Below are positions 1-9,298 of a DNA stretch of 64,000 bases, one piece after another. The DNA is taken from contig NZ_QUHR01000007.1 of the NCBI RefSeq assembly GCF_003479605.1, positions 1 through 64,000 of the forward strand, read 5' to 3'. The translations under genes and the position numbers were made by a program. A model generated the notes under the pieces. That model was not told the DNA's origin. It did not search any database and saw only the letters and a list, made by a program, of their open reading frames with translations. Source of the stretch: Roseburia sp. AF12-17LB. Its GTDB lineage: Bacteria; Bacillota; Clostridia; Lachnospirales; Lachnospiraceae. The number at the start of each line of letters is the position of its first letter. Positions within the stretch are counted from its first letter, which is position 1.

Positions 1-82
1 GTCAGCTTTTGTCAACAACTTTTTTTATTTTTTTAATTCTTATCTCCCGCCGCGGCAGGCGTTTCCTGCGCGGTGGAGTTTT

Positions 83-111
83 ATAATAGCACGTCATTTT
101 CGGGATGTCAA
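83..111 (-). promoter_or_regulatory. Strong sigma-A-type promoter reading out of the window
   Basis: On the minus strand a TTGACA -35 (plus 106-111) and TATTAT -10 (plus 83-88) are separated by exactly 17 bases. A second TTGACA lies further downstream at plus 10-15, its -10 being outside the window. Tandem near-consensus promoters downstream of a terminator suggest a highly expressed unit to the left, possibly a stable RNA operon; that last point is inference. Confidence 0.7.
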
Positions 112-164
112 CACCCTTTTTTCGGTTTTTTTACACACTTTTTTCAGGCGGTTTGTGGTTTCTA

Positions 165-221
165 ACAAAAAGCAATAGATATTGTGGATTCTGTTTTTTC
201 ATCCTACAATATCTATTTGCT
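165..221 (-). terminator. Rho-independent terminator of the cvpA-like operon
   Basis: A 15-bp stem pairs plus 171-185 with 206-221, with one bulged base. On the minus strand the stem is followed by a run of five T. It lies directly after the 257-973 gene and should end the three-gene minus-strand operon. Confidence 0.75.
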
Positions 222-256
222 GATATTTTTATGTCATTTTAAATTTTTTATACATT

Positions 257-973
257 TTAGAAAATTCCGGTAAATATCTGTACCAGAAGATTATGCTGAT
301 AGAGAAATGCGAGGAACTCATTTTCTCCGATATATGTCACCAGCCGCGTGCCCCATTCTGTGGCTGCCATAATATGTATCAGATAAAATGCCACCCAGAC
401 TATAAGAAATCCTTTCACACCGCCTGCCAACATTCCCATGAACCGGTTGATTCCTTTCAGAACCGGAAGCTTCACCACCAGATCCAGCACATTCAAAATA
501 ATATGAAGAACCAGATATACCACCACATATGTCACTATGCAGGCAATCAGACTGATGATAAAATGCGTGATTTTTTGTGCCATTGCCTGATAAACTCCGC
601 TATCTGCCAGTGCCTGATGGACCGCATCACTTCCCGCTTCTGCCGCTTTGTCCATAAGGGCATCCAGTTCTCCGCCACTGATACCATTTTCTTCTAACTG
701 CTGTCTGGTCTCTTCGGACTTCTCCTGTGCTTCCCGGTCCAGCCGGTCCTGCGCATTTTTTTCCACATGCTCTAAGCATTTCTCCGTGATTCTCTCATCC
801 AGCTCTGTGTTTTCTTCTATATAGGTTGTAATCTTTGGAGCTGCAACCGACACCACTGCAAGGGTGATAATCATTGCAAGCAGGGAGAATACTATTTTTA
901 TAAATCCACGGAAGTATCCCTCCAGGGCACATACTACCAGGATTCCAATCACACATATCAATAACCAATTCAC
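257..973 (-). CDS. CvpA family membrane protein
   Basis: Predicted 238-residue integral membrane protein with hydrophobic segments near residues 2-20, 24-46, 135-160 and 180-200. The pattern and the early glycine-rich turn (EGYFRGF) match the CvpA/colicin V production family, whose bacterial members are membrane proteins of poorly defined function. Between the second and third segments sits a charged, probably coiled-coil insert (about residues 52-125), making it longer than the usual 160-180 residues. It overlaps the upstream gene by 4 bases and is last in a three-gene operon. Family assignment is good; the cellular role is unknown. Confidence 0.75.
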   Translation of the reverse strand: MNWLLICVIGILVVCALEGYFRGFIKIVFSLLAMIITLAVVSVAAPKITTYIEENTELDERITEKCLEHVEKNAQDRLDREAQEKSEETRQQLEENGISGGELDALMDKAAEAGSDAVHQALADSGVYQAMAQKITHFIISLIACIVTYVVVYLVLHIILNVLDLVVKLPVLKGINRFMGMLAGGVKGFLIVWVAFYLIHIMAATEWGTRLVTYIGENEFLAFLYQHNLLVQIFTGIF

Positions 974-2181
974 TTCAGTCTTACCTTCTCTGTTGTTCCT
1001 TCCATTATAAATATATAACCATTCTGGCTGCCGTCTGAAATTACATCATACAGCGGTGTATCAAATGTATAGGAAAATTTCTTTACACCATATGTATTGT
1101 AAATCTGACACTCTGTGGCGTTCCGGATACAGATTTCTCCATTTCCAAGGAAGTCCACATTTTCATAATCCATGGTAAAATCCTTGCTTAATACATGTTT
1201 GCCACCGGTATTATAAATTTCCATATGGCGGCTTTCTTCTGTGCTTTCGGTATCGGATTCTGCCTGCACATCATTATTGTAAATGATGCCAATATAATTT
1301 TCACTGGTAAATACACTCTTTATTTCCTGGTTCAGCGCAATTTCATCATCCGGCTCCGGTTTCTGGGTACCTCTGAACAAAATAATTTTGGAATCGCCAA
1401 ATGCCACCAGACGGTTGTTATCGGTAAATTCTATCTGAGGTATTATCACATCCGGATAGTCGAAGCTTCCTACCATATAATCAATCTCATTTTGTCCTAC
1501 TGAGCCAAAATTGTAGAATTTGATTGTGCTGCATACTTCTCCATTATTGACCGTGAGCATGGACACTGCTAATTTCTTTCCATCATTGCAAAGGGAAATA
1601 TCCAGCGGATAACCGCTTTTTTCTGTATAGAATGCGCCGGACACCAGATTTTTGCCATTTTGGTCATACATACGGATGTAATTCTCTCCGTCACTCTCCA
1701 TCCATACTGCCACAACGCCCTGGTTGGCTACGCTTATTCTGGAGATGTTCATCGGTGTCTCAATTTTGCCCTGCATTCCCGCCTGATTCATGATATAGAT
1801 TTCAGTTCCGCCCCTATCTGCCAATGCCACATAATCCTCACAGACATCTGCCATTGGTTCTTTCATCTCATAGGTCTGGTTCCAGTACACTTCATCATTG
1901 GCGTCGGTATAAATTGCCCCATCGTTACTATATTTGATAAAACCATTTCCATATGCAAGAAACTGGCTTCCAGCAGTGTCCTGACGTTCCACGCTTTTTT
2001 CTACCGTGTAACTATTATATTTCCGCAATTTCTGAAAAAAGAAAATCCCCAATGCTGCAACAGCTGCCAGTGCCAGCAACAACAATATGATTTTTATTAT
2101 TTTCAAACGATGTTTCCGTATTTTGGTATTCAGTTCTTCTTCGTCTGTTTCGATGGTACGAAACTGTGTTTTATCTGCCAT
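970..2181 (-). CDS. DUF5711-like membrane-anchored protein
   Basis: 403 residues with a short charged cytoplasmic N-terminus, one transmembrane helix near residues 27-49 and a large extracytoplasmic part. That part is rich in short beta-strand repeats of the kind seen in beta-propellers (recurring hydrophobic-Tyr-Gly patterns). It resembles the DUF5711 proteins common in Lachnospiraceae; the name is from memory and no function is known. It overlaps the CvpA-like gene by 4 bases and follows the LysM protein gene, so the three products probably act together at the cell envelope. An AGGAG lies 13 bases before the ATG, rather far. Confidence 0.65.
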   Translation of the reverse strand: MADKTQFRTIETDEEELNTKIRKHRLKIIKIILLLLALAAVAALGIFFFQKLRKYNSYTVEKSVERQDTAGSQFLAYGNGFIKYSNDGAIYTDANDEVYWNQTYEMKEPMADVCEDYVALADRGGTEIYIMNQAGMQGKIETPMNISRISVANQGVVAVWMESDGENYIRMYDQNGKNLVSGAFYTEKSGYPLDISLCNDGKKLAVSMLTVNNGEVCSTIKFYNFGSVGQNEIDYMVGSFDYPDVIIPQIEFTDNNRLVAFGDSKIILFRGTQKPEPDDEIALNQEIKSVFTSENYIGIIYNNDVQAESDTESTEESRHMEIYNTGGKHVLSKDFTMDYENVDFLGNGEICIRNATECQIYNTYGVKKFSYTFDTPLYDVISDGSQNGYIFIMEGTTEKVRLK

Positions 2182-2262
2182 TTCTGTTTCTTAACTCCTG
2201 CTGTTCTCTTCACTCTTCTATTGATTATAGCCTATATTCCATGTTTCGGCATTATTTTTTTC

Positions 2263-3567
2263 TTATGGAAGTATTAATTTTTCGCCAACCTTTATATTAT
2301 CGACATTTTCAATCCCATTTGCCGCACACAAATCTGCCACATGGGAAGCATCCTGATATATCTTTTTACTGATGGAAATCATGCTGTCTCCCGGCTGCAC
2401 GATATAATAGCCCTGCTGCAATATAATTTCCGCCTCAGACTGGGGCTGCGTACTTGCGGATGCTGCCTGGTCAGATGTATTATCTGGTGCTGCCGTGTTA
2501 TCCTGTGCTGCCGTGTTATCCTGTGCTGCCGTGTTATCCTGTGCTGCCGTGTCGTCCGCAACCTGTAAGTTTTCTGCATTCTCTTTTTCTGTTGGTTCTA
2601 CCTGTCCCGCAAGGTCCTCGATGACCAGCTTTGTCTGGGTTTCCGTATCCGGTGCAGGGTCTGTTCCTGATGAATCATTTTTCTGTTCCATGACGCTGAC
2701 TGCAGTTTCTAATTTCTTCATTTTCTCATAATTATTAAACATGCTGATGCCGACGACTATAATTGCAATGACCACCAGAAGACCACTTCCATAAACCAGT
2801 GAATGAAATGCCGGCAGTTGAAAATTCTTTTTTGGTCTGTTTAAGACCAGCTCCCGGTAGTTTTTTAATGCCTCATCCCGGACCTCCTCCGGTTTCACTT
2901 CCTGCGGTGTGTCTTTCCGCGATACTATCATATACTCCTGCATCGCCTGGTTGCGTTCATAATAGATATAATAGCCTTCTTTTTTATGAACGGCTCCATC
3001 TTCATATATGTATAACGTTTCTTCTTTTTCCAGGGAATCCGACAGCAGCAGAAGTCTATTGTTTCCACCAAAGAAATTTTTCAGTATCCGTTCCAGTTCC
3101 GGTGTCAGGCAGGGTGCTGTCCCCTTCTCATCATAAAACCAGCCCAGCAGGGTGCTTCCATCAAAATAGCGTTTAATTAAGGTGCATATTTCTGTCCGGA
3201 TTTTCTCCTGAAAGACCGGAGCTGTCCCACAATATGCAATTTCTGGCAATTCAAATGCACCGTTTACATAAATGTTTGTATTTTTACCATACTGCTCGAT
3301 TCTGCCCACCAGAATGCATACCCGCCGTTCATTCATTCCGAGAAATGCCGGATGCAGATAGGTGTATACATAATCTTCTATGAAAATGTGTTTTTCACCC
3401 TCTGGCGTCCCAATCTGGCGGAAATTTCGTGGAAACGTTGCCGTATCCTCCGCCTTCTCGTTCGTTCTTCTATTTTCTGTCACTATATTTCCTGTTGCGG
3501 TATTTCCTGCCGGTGCATTTCCTGTTGCTGAATTTTCTATTTCCTTCCGTTGTATAATCTCTATCAC
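2263..3567 (-). CDS. LysM-domain membrane protein
   Basis: 434 residues from the GTG at 3567, chosen because AAAGGGG precedes it by 8 bases; an upstream GTG at 3609 has no ribosome binding site. The N-terminal half is a soluble cytoplasmic region of no recognised family. One transmembrane helix follows (SGLLVVIAIIVVGISMF), then an acidic, Asn/Thr/Ala-rich extracellular linker with AAQDNT repeats. A C-terminal LysM domain (YYIVQPGDS to GEKLILP) should bind peptidoglycan. First gene of the operon with the DUF5711-like and CvpA-like genes. It probably links a cytoplasmic function to the cell wall; that is inference. Confidence 0.75.
   Translation of the reverse strand: MIEIIQRKEIENSATGNAPAGNTATGNIVTENRRTNEKAEDTATFPRNFRQIGTPEGEKHIFIEDYVYTYLHPAFLGMNERRVCILVGRIEQYGKNTNIYVNGAFELPEIAYCGTAPVFQEKIRTEICTLIKRYFDGSTLLGWFYDEKGTAPCLTPELERILKNFFGGNNRLLLLSDSLEKEETLYIYEDGAVHKKEGYYIYYERNQAMQEYMIVSRKDTPQEVKPEEVRDEALKNYRELVLNRPKKNFQLPAFHSLVYGSGLLVVIAIIVVGISMFNNYEKMKKLETAVSVMEQKNDSSGTDPAPDTETQTKLVIEDLAGQVEPTEKENAENLQVADDTAAQDNTAAQDNTAAQDNTAAPDNTSDQAASASTQPQSEAEIILQQGYYIVQPGDSMISISKKIYQDASHVADLCAANGIENVDNIKVGEKLILP
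2487..2558. repeat. 18-bp tandem repeat coding for AAQDNT
   Basis: Four head-to-tail copies of an 18-base unit start at 2487, 2505, 2523 and 2541; the last is slightly diverged. They encode the hexapeptide repeat AAQDNT in the extracellular linker of the LysM protein. Because the unit is a multiple of three, slippage would change linker length without breaking the frame. Confidence 0.9.
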
Positions 3568-3673
3568 TTCTGCCGCCCCTTTCCTCTTGTCCTGGGACAA
3601 CCATAACACAGAGGCGGCGGATTTTTTGCCATATCATGGATGGCGAAAAATGAAGTTTCTGACAGGTTTTTAC

Positions 3674-3708
3674 GAAAAAAGCTGCCACTTTTTCAGTGAC
3701 AGCTTTCC
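3674..3708 (-). terminator. Terminator after the transketolase genes
   Basis: An 11-bp stem (plus 3678-3688 with 3696-3706, one mismatch) is followed on the minus strand by six T. It lies 13 bases past the stop codon of the transketolase C-terminal subunit gene. Confidence 0.8.
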
Positions 3709-3720
3709 TTTTTGTCTTTT

Positions 3721-4668
3721 TTAGTTTTCTTTTACAAAGGCTTTTACCTTTTTGTAGATACTTTCTGCATCCAGTCCGTATTTTGCAATCAGTTCCGGTG
3801 CCGGGCCTGACTCGCCAAAGGTATCATTTACGCCAATGCGGAGCACTTTGGCCGGCGCTTTCTCGCAAAGGACTTCACATACAGCACTTCCAAGTCCACC
3901 GATGATGGAATGTTCTTCTACGGTTACGACTTTGCCTGTCTTAGCGGCTGATGCAGCAACTAATTCTGCATCGATTGGCTTAATGGTATGGATGTTGATA
4001 ATCTCTGCATCAATGCCATCTGCTGCCAACATTTTCTCTGCTGCTAATGTCTCACTTACTTCCAGTCCGGTTGCAAAGATGGTAACATCTTTTCCTTCTT
4101 TTAAGACGATTCCTTTTCCGATTTCGAATTTGTAATCTTCGTTATCGTTAAATACAGGAATTGCAAGTCTGCCAAAGCGGAGGTAAACCGGTCCTACATG
4201 TTCATATGCCGCTTTTACTGCAGCTTTTGCTTCAATATCATCACTCGGATTGATCACTACCATTCCAGGAATTTCACGCATCAGTGCAAGGTCTTCTAAG
4301 CACTGGTGGGTTGCACCGTCTTCTCCTACAGAGATTCCTGCATGGGTTGCACCGATTTTTACATTCAGGTGTGGATATCCGATTGCGTTACGCACCTGCT
4401 CATAAGCACGTCCTGCTGCAAACATTGCAAAGGAACTCATGAATGGAACTTTACCGCAGGTAGAAAGTCCTGCTGCGATTCCAGCCATATTTGCTTCTGC
4501 AATTCCACAGTCCAAGAAACGTTCCGGAAATGCTTTCTTGAAGATTTCCGTCTTGGTTGCACCTGCCAAATCGGCATCTAATACTACAAGGTCTGTGTGT
4601 TCCCTGCCCAGTTCTACTAAAGCATTACCGTAGCTTTCTCTTGTTGCAATCTTCTTTACTTCTGACAT
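3721..4668 (-). CDS. Transketolase, C-terminal subunit
   Basis: 315 residues corresponding to the pyrimidine-binding and C-terminal domains of transketolase, as a separate polypeptide. Together with the N-terminal subunit it should form the thiamine-diphosphate enzyme that moves two-carbon ketol units in the non-oxidative pentose phosphate pathway. Visible features are DCGIAEANMAGIAAGLS, containing the glutamate that activates the cofactor, and the central EDGATHQ motif. Its start overlaps the N-subunit gene by 13 bases (AGGTGA precedes the ATG), which implies translational coupling. The split form is usual in Clostridia and archaea. A 1-deoxyxylulose-phosphate synthase-type protein is less likely, given the length and the split partner. 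Confidence 0.9.
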   Translation of the reverse strand: MSEVKKIATRESYGNALVELGREHTDLVVLDADLAGATKTEIFKKAFPERFLDCGIAEANMAGIAAGLSTCGKVPFMSSFAMFAAGRAYEQVRNAIGYPHLNVKIGATHAGISVGEDGATHQCLEDLALMREIPGMVVINPSDDIEAKAAVKAAYEHVGPVYLRFGRLAIPVFNDNEDYKFEIGKGIVLKEGKDVTIFATGLEVSETLAAEKMLAADGIDAEIINIHTIKPIDAELVAASAAKTGKVVTVEEHSIIGGLGSAVCEVLCEKAPAKVLRIGVNDTFGESGPAPELIAKYGLDAESIYKKVKAFVKEN

Positions 4669-5492
4669 AATGCTTCACCTGCTTTCTTCAATTCTTCCAT
4701 TGCCTGTTCGTACTGCTCGTCATTTGGAGCTTTTCCATGCCAACCCACCTGATTTTCCATAAAGGAAACTCCTTTTCCTTTGGTGGTCTTTGCGATGATT
4801 GCAACCGGCATGCCTTTTACTTTCTTTGCTTCTGCAAAGGCATTACGGATTTCTTCCATATCATTTCCATTGATATTGATTACATGGAAATTGAATGCTT
4901 CAAATTTCTTATCAATCGGATATGGAGAACATACTTCTTCTACCGTTCCATCTATCTGAAGGTTATTGTTATCTACGATTACAGTCAGGTTGTCTAAGTG
5001 ATGTGCGCCTGCCCACATGGCAGCTTCCCAGATTTGTCCTTCCTGAATCTCACCATCACCACACATTGCATACACCTGGTAATCCTTATCATCCATCTTA
5101 CCAGCCTGTGCCATTCCTACTGCGCAGGACAATCCCTGTCCTAAGGAACCTGCAGACATATCAACACCCGGAATATGTTTCATATCCGGATGTCCCTGTA
5201 AATAAGAACCTGTATGACGCAGTGTCACAAGATCTTCTACCGGAAAATATCCTTTGTGTGCCAGTACAGAATATAATGCCGGAGCTACATGTCCTTTCGA
5301 CAGCACAAATCTGTCGCGGTCTGCCATCTTCGGATTCTTCGGATCCACATTCATCTCTTCAAAATACAGATATGTCATAATATCTGCTGCGGAAAGTGAT
5401 CCGCCTGGATGTCCGGATTTTGCACTGTGCAATGCCGTAACAATACTTTGTCTTACTTCATTTGCCTTTTTTTCCAACTCTGCATTCGTCAT
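4656..5492 (-). CDS. Transketolase, N-terminal subunit
   Basis: 278 residues forming the diphosphate-binding half of split transketolase. The thiamine diphosphate and magnesium motif is clear: GDGEIQEGQIWEAAM followed by DNNNLQIDG. Histidines conserved for sugar phosphate binding appear early (HSAKSGHPGGSLS, SKGHVAPALY). The gene begins 40 bases after recR and overlaps the C-subunit gene. It supplies ribose 5-phosphate and erythrose 4-phosphate from glycolytic intermediates in an organism that also carries pfkA in the same run. Confidence 0.92.
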   Translation of the reverse strand: MTNAELEKKANEVRQSIVTALHSAKSGHPGGSLSAADIMTYLYFEEMNVDPKNPKMADRDRFVLSKGHVAPALYSVLAHKGYFPVEDLVTLRHTGSYLQGHPDMKHIPGVDMSAGSLGQGLSCAVGMAQAGKMDDKDYQVYAMCGDGEIQEGQIWEAAMWAGAHHLDNLTVIVDNNNLQIDGTVEEVCSPYPIDKKFEAFNFHVININGNDMEEIRNAFAEAKKVKGMPVAIIAKTTKGKGVSFMENQVGWHGKAPNDEQYEQAMEELKKAGEALCQK

Positions 5493-5532
5493 TTTACTTA
5501 ACCTTTCTCATGAATAAGCTTGTTTGTATCCA

Positions 5533-6129
5533 TTACAACTCCACACGTCCCTCTAACGCGCGAAGTAATGTTACCTCGTCAATGTATTCCAAATCCCCTC
5601 CCACAGGGACGCCGCTGGCAATTCTTGAGACCTTGATTCCGGTCGGTTTCACCAGCTTGCTGATATACATTGCTGTTGTCTCTCCCTCTAAGCTTGAATT
5701 GGTGGCGATGATGACTTCTCTTACATCACCCTCCAGCCGATGTATCAGCTCCTTGAGCTTAATGTCATTCGGTCCGATTCCAAGCATCGGAGATATTGCC
5801 CCATGAAGTACATGATATACTCCTTCATATTTTCCAGTTTTCTCATAAGCTGCCAAATCCCTGGTGTCCTCTACTACCATGATTACGCTGTGATCCCTCT
5901 GGGGATTTTTGCATATCGGACAGAGTTCATCATCGGTCAGGGTCAGGCACTCTTTGCAGTAGTGTATATTCTGTCTTGCATCTAATATGGAATGACTTAA
6001 TTTTTCCACATTTTCTTCCGGCATATTCAAAATATGAAATGCCAGTCTCTGCGCCGACTTTGGTCCAATTCCCGGCAAGCCGGAAAGTTGTTCTATCAGA
6101 CGGCTTATCTGACTGCTGTAATAGTCCAT
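5533..6129 (-). CDS. recR: Recombination protein RecR
   Basis: 198 residues, the family's normal length. An N-terminal helix-hairpin-helix ([17 protein letters not shown]) is followed by a four-cysteine zinc finger ([16 protein letters not shown]) and a Toprim domain ([12 protein letters not shown]). RecR works with RecO and RecF to load RecA on gapped DNA. Gene order dnaX-ybaB-recR is classic in Firmicutes. Confidence 0.97.
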   Translation of the reverse strand: MDYYSSQISRLIEQLSGLPGIGPKSAQRLAFHILNMPEENVEKLSHSILDARQNIHYCKECLTLTDDELCPICKNPQRDHSVIMVVEDTRDLAAYEKTGKYEGVYHVLHGAISPMLGIGPNDIKLKELIHRLEGDVREVIIATNSSLEGETTAMYISKLVKPTGIKVSRIASGVPVGGDLEYIDEVTLLRALEGRVEL

Positions 6130-6155
6130 TCTGCTTCCTCTTCTCTTCCAGCTGA

Positions 6156-6512
6156 TTAGAATGGGAATCCGCCGCCAAGTCCACCCATGCCACCGGTAAT
6201 CTTGGACATGGACTGCTGGGAATATTCTTCAATCTGGCGCAGTGCCTCATTGGTTGCTGCCATAATCATGTCTTCTAACATTTCTACATCATCCGGGTCA
6301 ACTGCTTCCGGATCAATCTTTACTTTGGTTACTTCTTTCTTACCGGAGACTGTAACCTCAACTGCACCGCCACCTGCTGCGGCTGTTACTTCTTTCTCCT
6401 CTAACTCCTTGGATGCCTCTTCCATCTGGCGCTGCATCTTCTGTGCCTGTTTCATAAGGTTTCCCATATTTCCCGGCATTCCGCCTGGAAATCCTCCGCC
6501 TCTTTTTGCCAT
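6156..6512 (-). CDS. YbaB/EbfC family nucleoid-associated protein
   Basis: 118 residues. A glycine/methionine-rich N-terminus ([18 protein letters not shown]) leads into the amphipathic helix and small beta-sheet typical of the dimeric YbaB/EbfC DNA-binding proteins, with a second glycine-rich stretch at the C-terminus. These proteins bind DNA and are almost always encoded between dnaX and recR, as here (21 and 26 bases from its neighbours). Exact role in the cell is not settled for the family. Confidence 0.93.
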   Translation of the reverse strand: MAKRGGGFPGGMPGNMGNLMKQAQKMQRQMEEASKELEEKEVTAAAGGGAVEVTVSGKKEVTKVKIDPEAVDPDDVEMLEDMIMAATNEALRQIEEYSQQSMSKITGGMGGLGGGFPF

Positions 6513-6533
6513 GTTTCCATTTCCTCCTGTATT

Positions 6534-8096
6534 TTATTCATCTTCAATGGTTATATCCATATTGATTATCTGTGACAAATCCACATAGGATTCTTCAAAC
6601 GGACGATTCGACTGATTCTGCTGAATCTGAATCTCCACTTCTTTTTCTATATAATCAGAAATCACCTGTCGGATTTCATTTCTGTGACCTTCTTCTTCCA
6701 CGTAGCCTGCTGCAACCGGGTCATCCAGTACAATCATCAGACGGTCATCTCCGCCAAGACTTAAATGTGCCGACTTAAGATAGGTGCGCACCACGCCGCT
6801 CATCTTCGGCAGAATGGAATTCCAGTTCTTTACAATCTGTTCCACATCTTCCGGTATTGCTTTTGGCATTGGTGGACGGCTGACCGGTGCTGCTGCCTCG
6901 GCCGGCTGTGCTGCGGTATTCACCGGTGCTGCCATGGGAATCCCCTGCTCCATCTTCTTTTCCAACTTTGCTAACCGGTCTGTAATGGAATCCATGTTGG
7001 TCTCCATTGCAGGTTTACATAATTTTATAATTGCAATTTCAATTAAGATTCGTTTCTGGGAAGAATATTTTACCTGATTGGACAGCTCGGAGAAAATCCG
7101 GATATACCGCATCAGCACATCCGCTTCTACCAACCGGGCTTCTTCTTTTAAAAGTGCCATGTTCTCAGAAGACATATCTAAGACTTCTTCCATATCGTCT
7201 GAGCCTTTTAACAAAAGCAGGTTTCTTAAATACCAGGTAAAGTCATTGACAAACTGTCCTAAATCTCTTCCTTCGATGACCAGCTCTTCTAACTGCGAAA
7301 TAGCACCGGCCACATCTTCTGCCAGCACTTTCCGCAGTAATTTGGAAAAGACTTCCGTATCTACCGCACCCAGCACCTCTAACACATGGTCATAGGTCAG
7401 CTTCTGTCCTAGATAAAAAGCGATGCACTGGTCTAAAAGGCTTAAGGCATCCCGCATGGAGCCGTCTGCCGCTTTAGCAATATAACGGATTGCCCGCTCT
7501 TCCACTTCCACATTTTCCTTTTCCATCAGTTCCATCAGACGGTCTGATATGGTCTCAATGGAAATTCTCCGAAAATCATACCGCTGACATCTCGAAAGAA
7601 TCGTAATCGGTATCTTATGGGCTTCCGTGGTTGCCAGTATAAAAATGACATAGGAAGGCGGCTCTTCCAGGGTCTTCAACAAAGCGTTAAAGGCTCCGAT
7701 GGAGAGCATGTGCACCTCGTCTATGATATAAACTTTGTATTTTCCTTCTGTCGGGCGGTATGCTACCTCTTCCCGGATTTCACGGATATTATCTACGCCG
7801 TTATTGGATGCCGCATCAATTTCGATAACATTCATGGAACTTCCTGCCGCAATTGCTTTACAGCTTGCACATTCTCCACAAGGGCTTCCATCTACGGGAT
7901 GTTCGCAGTTGACTGCCTTGGCAAATATTTTTGCGATAGTTGTCTTACCGGTTCCTCTCGTTCCACAGAACAGATATGCATGGCCGATACGGTCTGCCTT
8001 TATCTGGTTCTTTAAGGTTGTTACTATATGCTCCTGTCCTTTGACATCCGCGAATTCCTGTGGGCGGAACTTACGGTAAAGTGCCATGTATGACAT
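6534..8096 (-). CDS. dnaX: DNA polymerase III subunit gamma/tau
   Basis: 520 residues. The clamp-loader ATPase shows Walker A (GTRGTGKTTIAKIF), a four-cysteine zinc site just after it (CEHPVDGSPCGECASC), Walker B (IIDEVHML), and the SRC arginine finger (ILSRCQRYDF). The C-terminal third, after an Ala/Pro-rich linker, is tau-like. I see no evident slippery run for a programmed frameshift to gamma. It begins 20 bases after pfkA, so the two are probably co-transcribed. Confidence 0.95.
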   Translation of the reverse strand: MSYMALYRKFRPQEFADVKGQEHIVTTLKNQIKADRIGHAYLFCGTRGTGKTTIAKIFAKAVNCEHPVDGSPCGECASCKAIAAGSSMNVIEIDAASNNGVDNIREIREEVAYRPTEGKYKVYIIDEVHMLSIGAFNALLKTLEEPPSYVIFILATTEAHKIPITILSRCQRYDFRRISIETISDRLMELMEKENVEVEERAIRYIAKAADGSMRDALSLLDQCIAFYLGQKLTYDHVLEVLGAVDTEVFSKLLRKVLAEDVAGAISQLEELVIEGRDLGQFVNDFTWYLRNLLLLKGSDDMEEVLDMSSENMALLKEEARLVEADVLMRYIRIFSELSNQVKYSSQKRILIEIAIIKLCKPAMETNMDSITDRLAKLEKKMEQGIPMAAPVNTAAQPAEAAAPVSRPPMPKAIPEDVEQIVKNWNSILPKMSGVVRTYLKSAHLSLGGDDRLMIVLDDPVAAGYVEEEGHRNEIRQVISDYIEKEVEIQIQQNQSNRPFEESYVDLSQIINMDITIEDE

Positions 8097-8116
8097 CTAT
8101 TCCATCCTCGCTTCTC

Positions 8117-9190
8117 TTAATCTCCAAAGCTGATTCCAATGGTCTTTGCTTCTTTAATCATCTGACAATCCGGGTCAACAGTCTTTAACTTGCCAGCCAC
8201 ATCCTTCAGTGGAACACGCTTTGTCTTATCATTAATCATCGCAATCATGTATCCGTAATCTTCATCAATGATTGCCTGGGCTGCTGCTGCACCAAGTCGT
8301 GTACAGAGTGCACGGTCATATGGGCATGGACTGCCACCGCGCTGGGTATGGCCCGGTACGGTTACACGTACTTCGGTGCCACTGCGTTTCTCAATCTGGT
8401 CTGCAATCTCATAGGATACAGACGGATATTTATAATTCTTTAACTTCTCTTTGTATTCTTTCTTGGAAAGTGCTGCATCTTCCTTGGAAATAGCACCCTC
8501 TGCTACCGCAAGAATGGTAAAGCCTTTTCCATCCCTGGTTCTCTTATCTATTGCTTCGATGACTTTATCAATATCATATGGGATTTCCGGCAGTAATATG
8601 ATATCTGCTCCACTGGCAACACCTGCGTACAGGGTCAGCCAGCCCACTTTATGTCCCATGACTTCTACGATAAAGACACGATTATGGGATGCTGCTGTTG
8701 TGTGTATACAATCAATAGCTGCACATGCTACATTGATTGCACTATAGAAACCAAAGGTAATGTCTGTTCCATAGATATCATTGTCGATGGTCTTCGGCAG
8801 ATGGATGACATTTAATCCCTCTTCCCGAAGGAGATTGGCAGTCTTCTGTGTTCCGTTTCCGCCAAGGATTACCAGACAATCCAGTTTCAGTTTATGATAG
8901 GTCTGCTTCATTGCTTCCACCTTATCCAGCCCGTTCTCATCCGGCACACGCATCAGTTTAAATGGCTGTCTGGAAGAACCTAAGATAGTTCCGCCCTTGG
9001 TAAGGATTCCTGAAAAATCCTTTGATGTAAGCAGACGGTAATCGCCATAAATCAATCCCTTGTAACCATTATAAAAACCGTAGATTTCCAACTCATCCAC
9101 ATTATGACTTAATCCTTTTACCACGCTACGCATTGCTGCATTTAATGCCTGACAGTCTCCGCCGCTGGTCAACATACCTATTCTTTTCAT
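8117..9190 (-). CDS. pfkA: 6-phosphofructokinase
   Basis: 357 residues from the ATG at 9190, preceded by AAGGG at 9 bases; the ATG at 9199 touches that ribosome site and is less likely. It phosphorylates fructose 6-phosphate to the 1,6-bisphosphate in glycolysis. Motifs are TSGGDCQALNAAMR, LGGNGTQKTA and the catalytic PKTIDND. The residue that discriminates phosphoryl donor is Gly (GGNG), as in ATP enzymes, while the lysine in PKTIDND is shared with pyrophosphate-dependent and mixed groups. ATP is the likelier donor but this is not certain from sequence. It carries its own promoter and heads the dnaX run. Confidence 0.9.
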   Translation of the reverse strand: MKRIGMLTSGGDCQALNAAMRSVVKGLSHNVDELEIYGFYNGYKGLIYGDYRLLTSKDFSGILTKGGTILGSSRQPFKLMRVPDENGLDKVEAMKQTYHKLKLDCLVILGGNGTQKTANLLREEGLNVIHLPKTIDNDIYGTDITFGFYSAINVACAAIDCIHTTAASHNRVFIVEVMGHKVGWLTLYAGVASGADIILLPEIPYDIDKVIEAIDKRTRDGKGFTILAVAEGAISKEDAALSKKEYKEKLKNYKYPSVSYEIADQIEKRSGTEVRVTVPGHTQRGGSPCPYDRALCTRLGAAAAQAIIDEDYGYMIAMINDKTKRVPLKDVAGKLKTVDPDCQMIKEAKTIGISFGD

Positions 9191-9246
9191 TTGCTGCATC
9201 CCTTTCTTTGCTTATTGTTGTGCATACGCCCACACATCCAAAATAT

Positions 9247-9275
9247 ATTATAATATATTTTTTTTTAGGGTACAA
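9247..9275 (-). promoter_or_regulatory. Promoter of pfkA
   Basis: On the minus strand TTGTAC (plus 9270-9275) and TATAAT (plus 9247-9252) are 17 bases apart. The spacer contains a run of nine A, which would favour bending. Confidence 0.75.
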
Positions 9276-9298
9276 GCTATAATGCCCGCTTAAGCAAT

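Noticed and set aside
2487..2558. Repeat array considered as CRISPR
   Set aside because: Units are directly adjacent without spacers and encode protein.
2341..2579. Short frames over the 18-bp repeat
   Set aside because: They exist only because the repeat unit is a multiple of three; the LysM gene explains the region.
4895..5380. 161-codon plus-strand frame inside the transketolase gene
   Set aside because: Shadow of a well-conserved gene on the other strand.
6534..8096. Programmed frameshift in dnaX for a short gamma form
   Set aside because: No slippery A-run followed by a hairpin was found in the relevant part.
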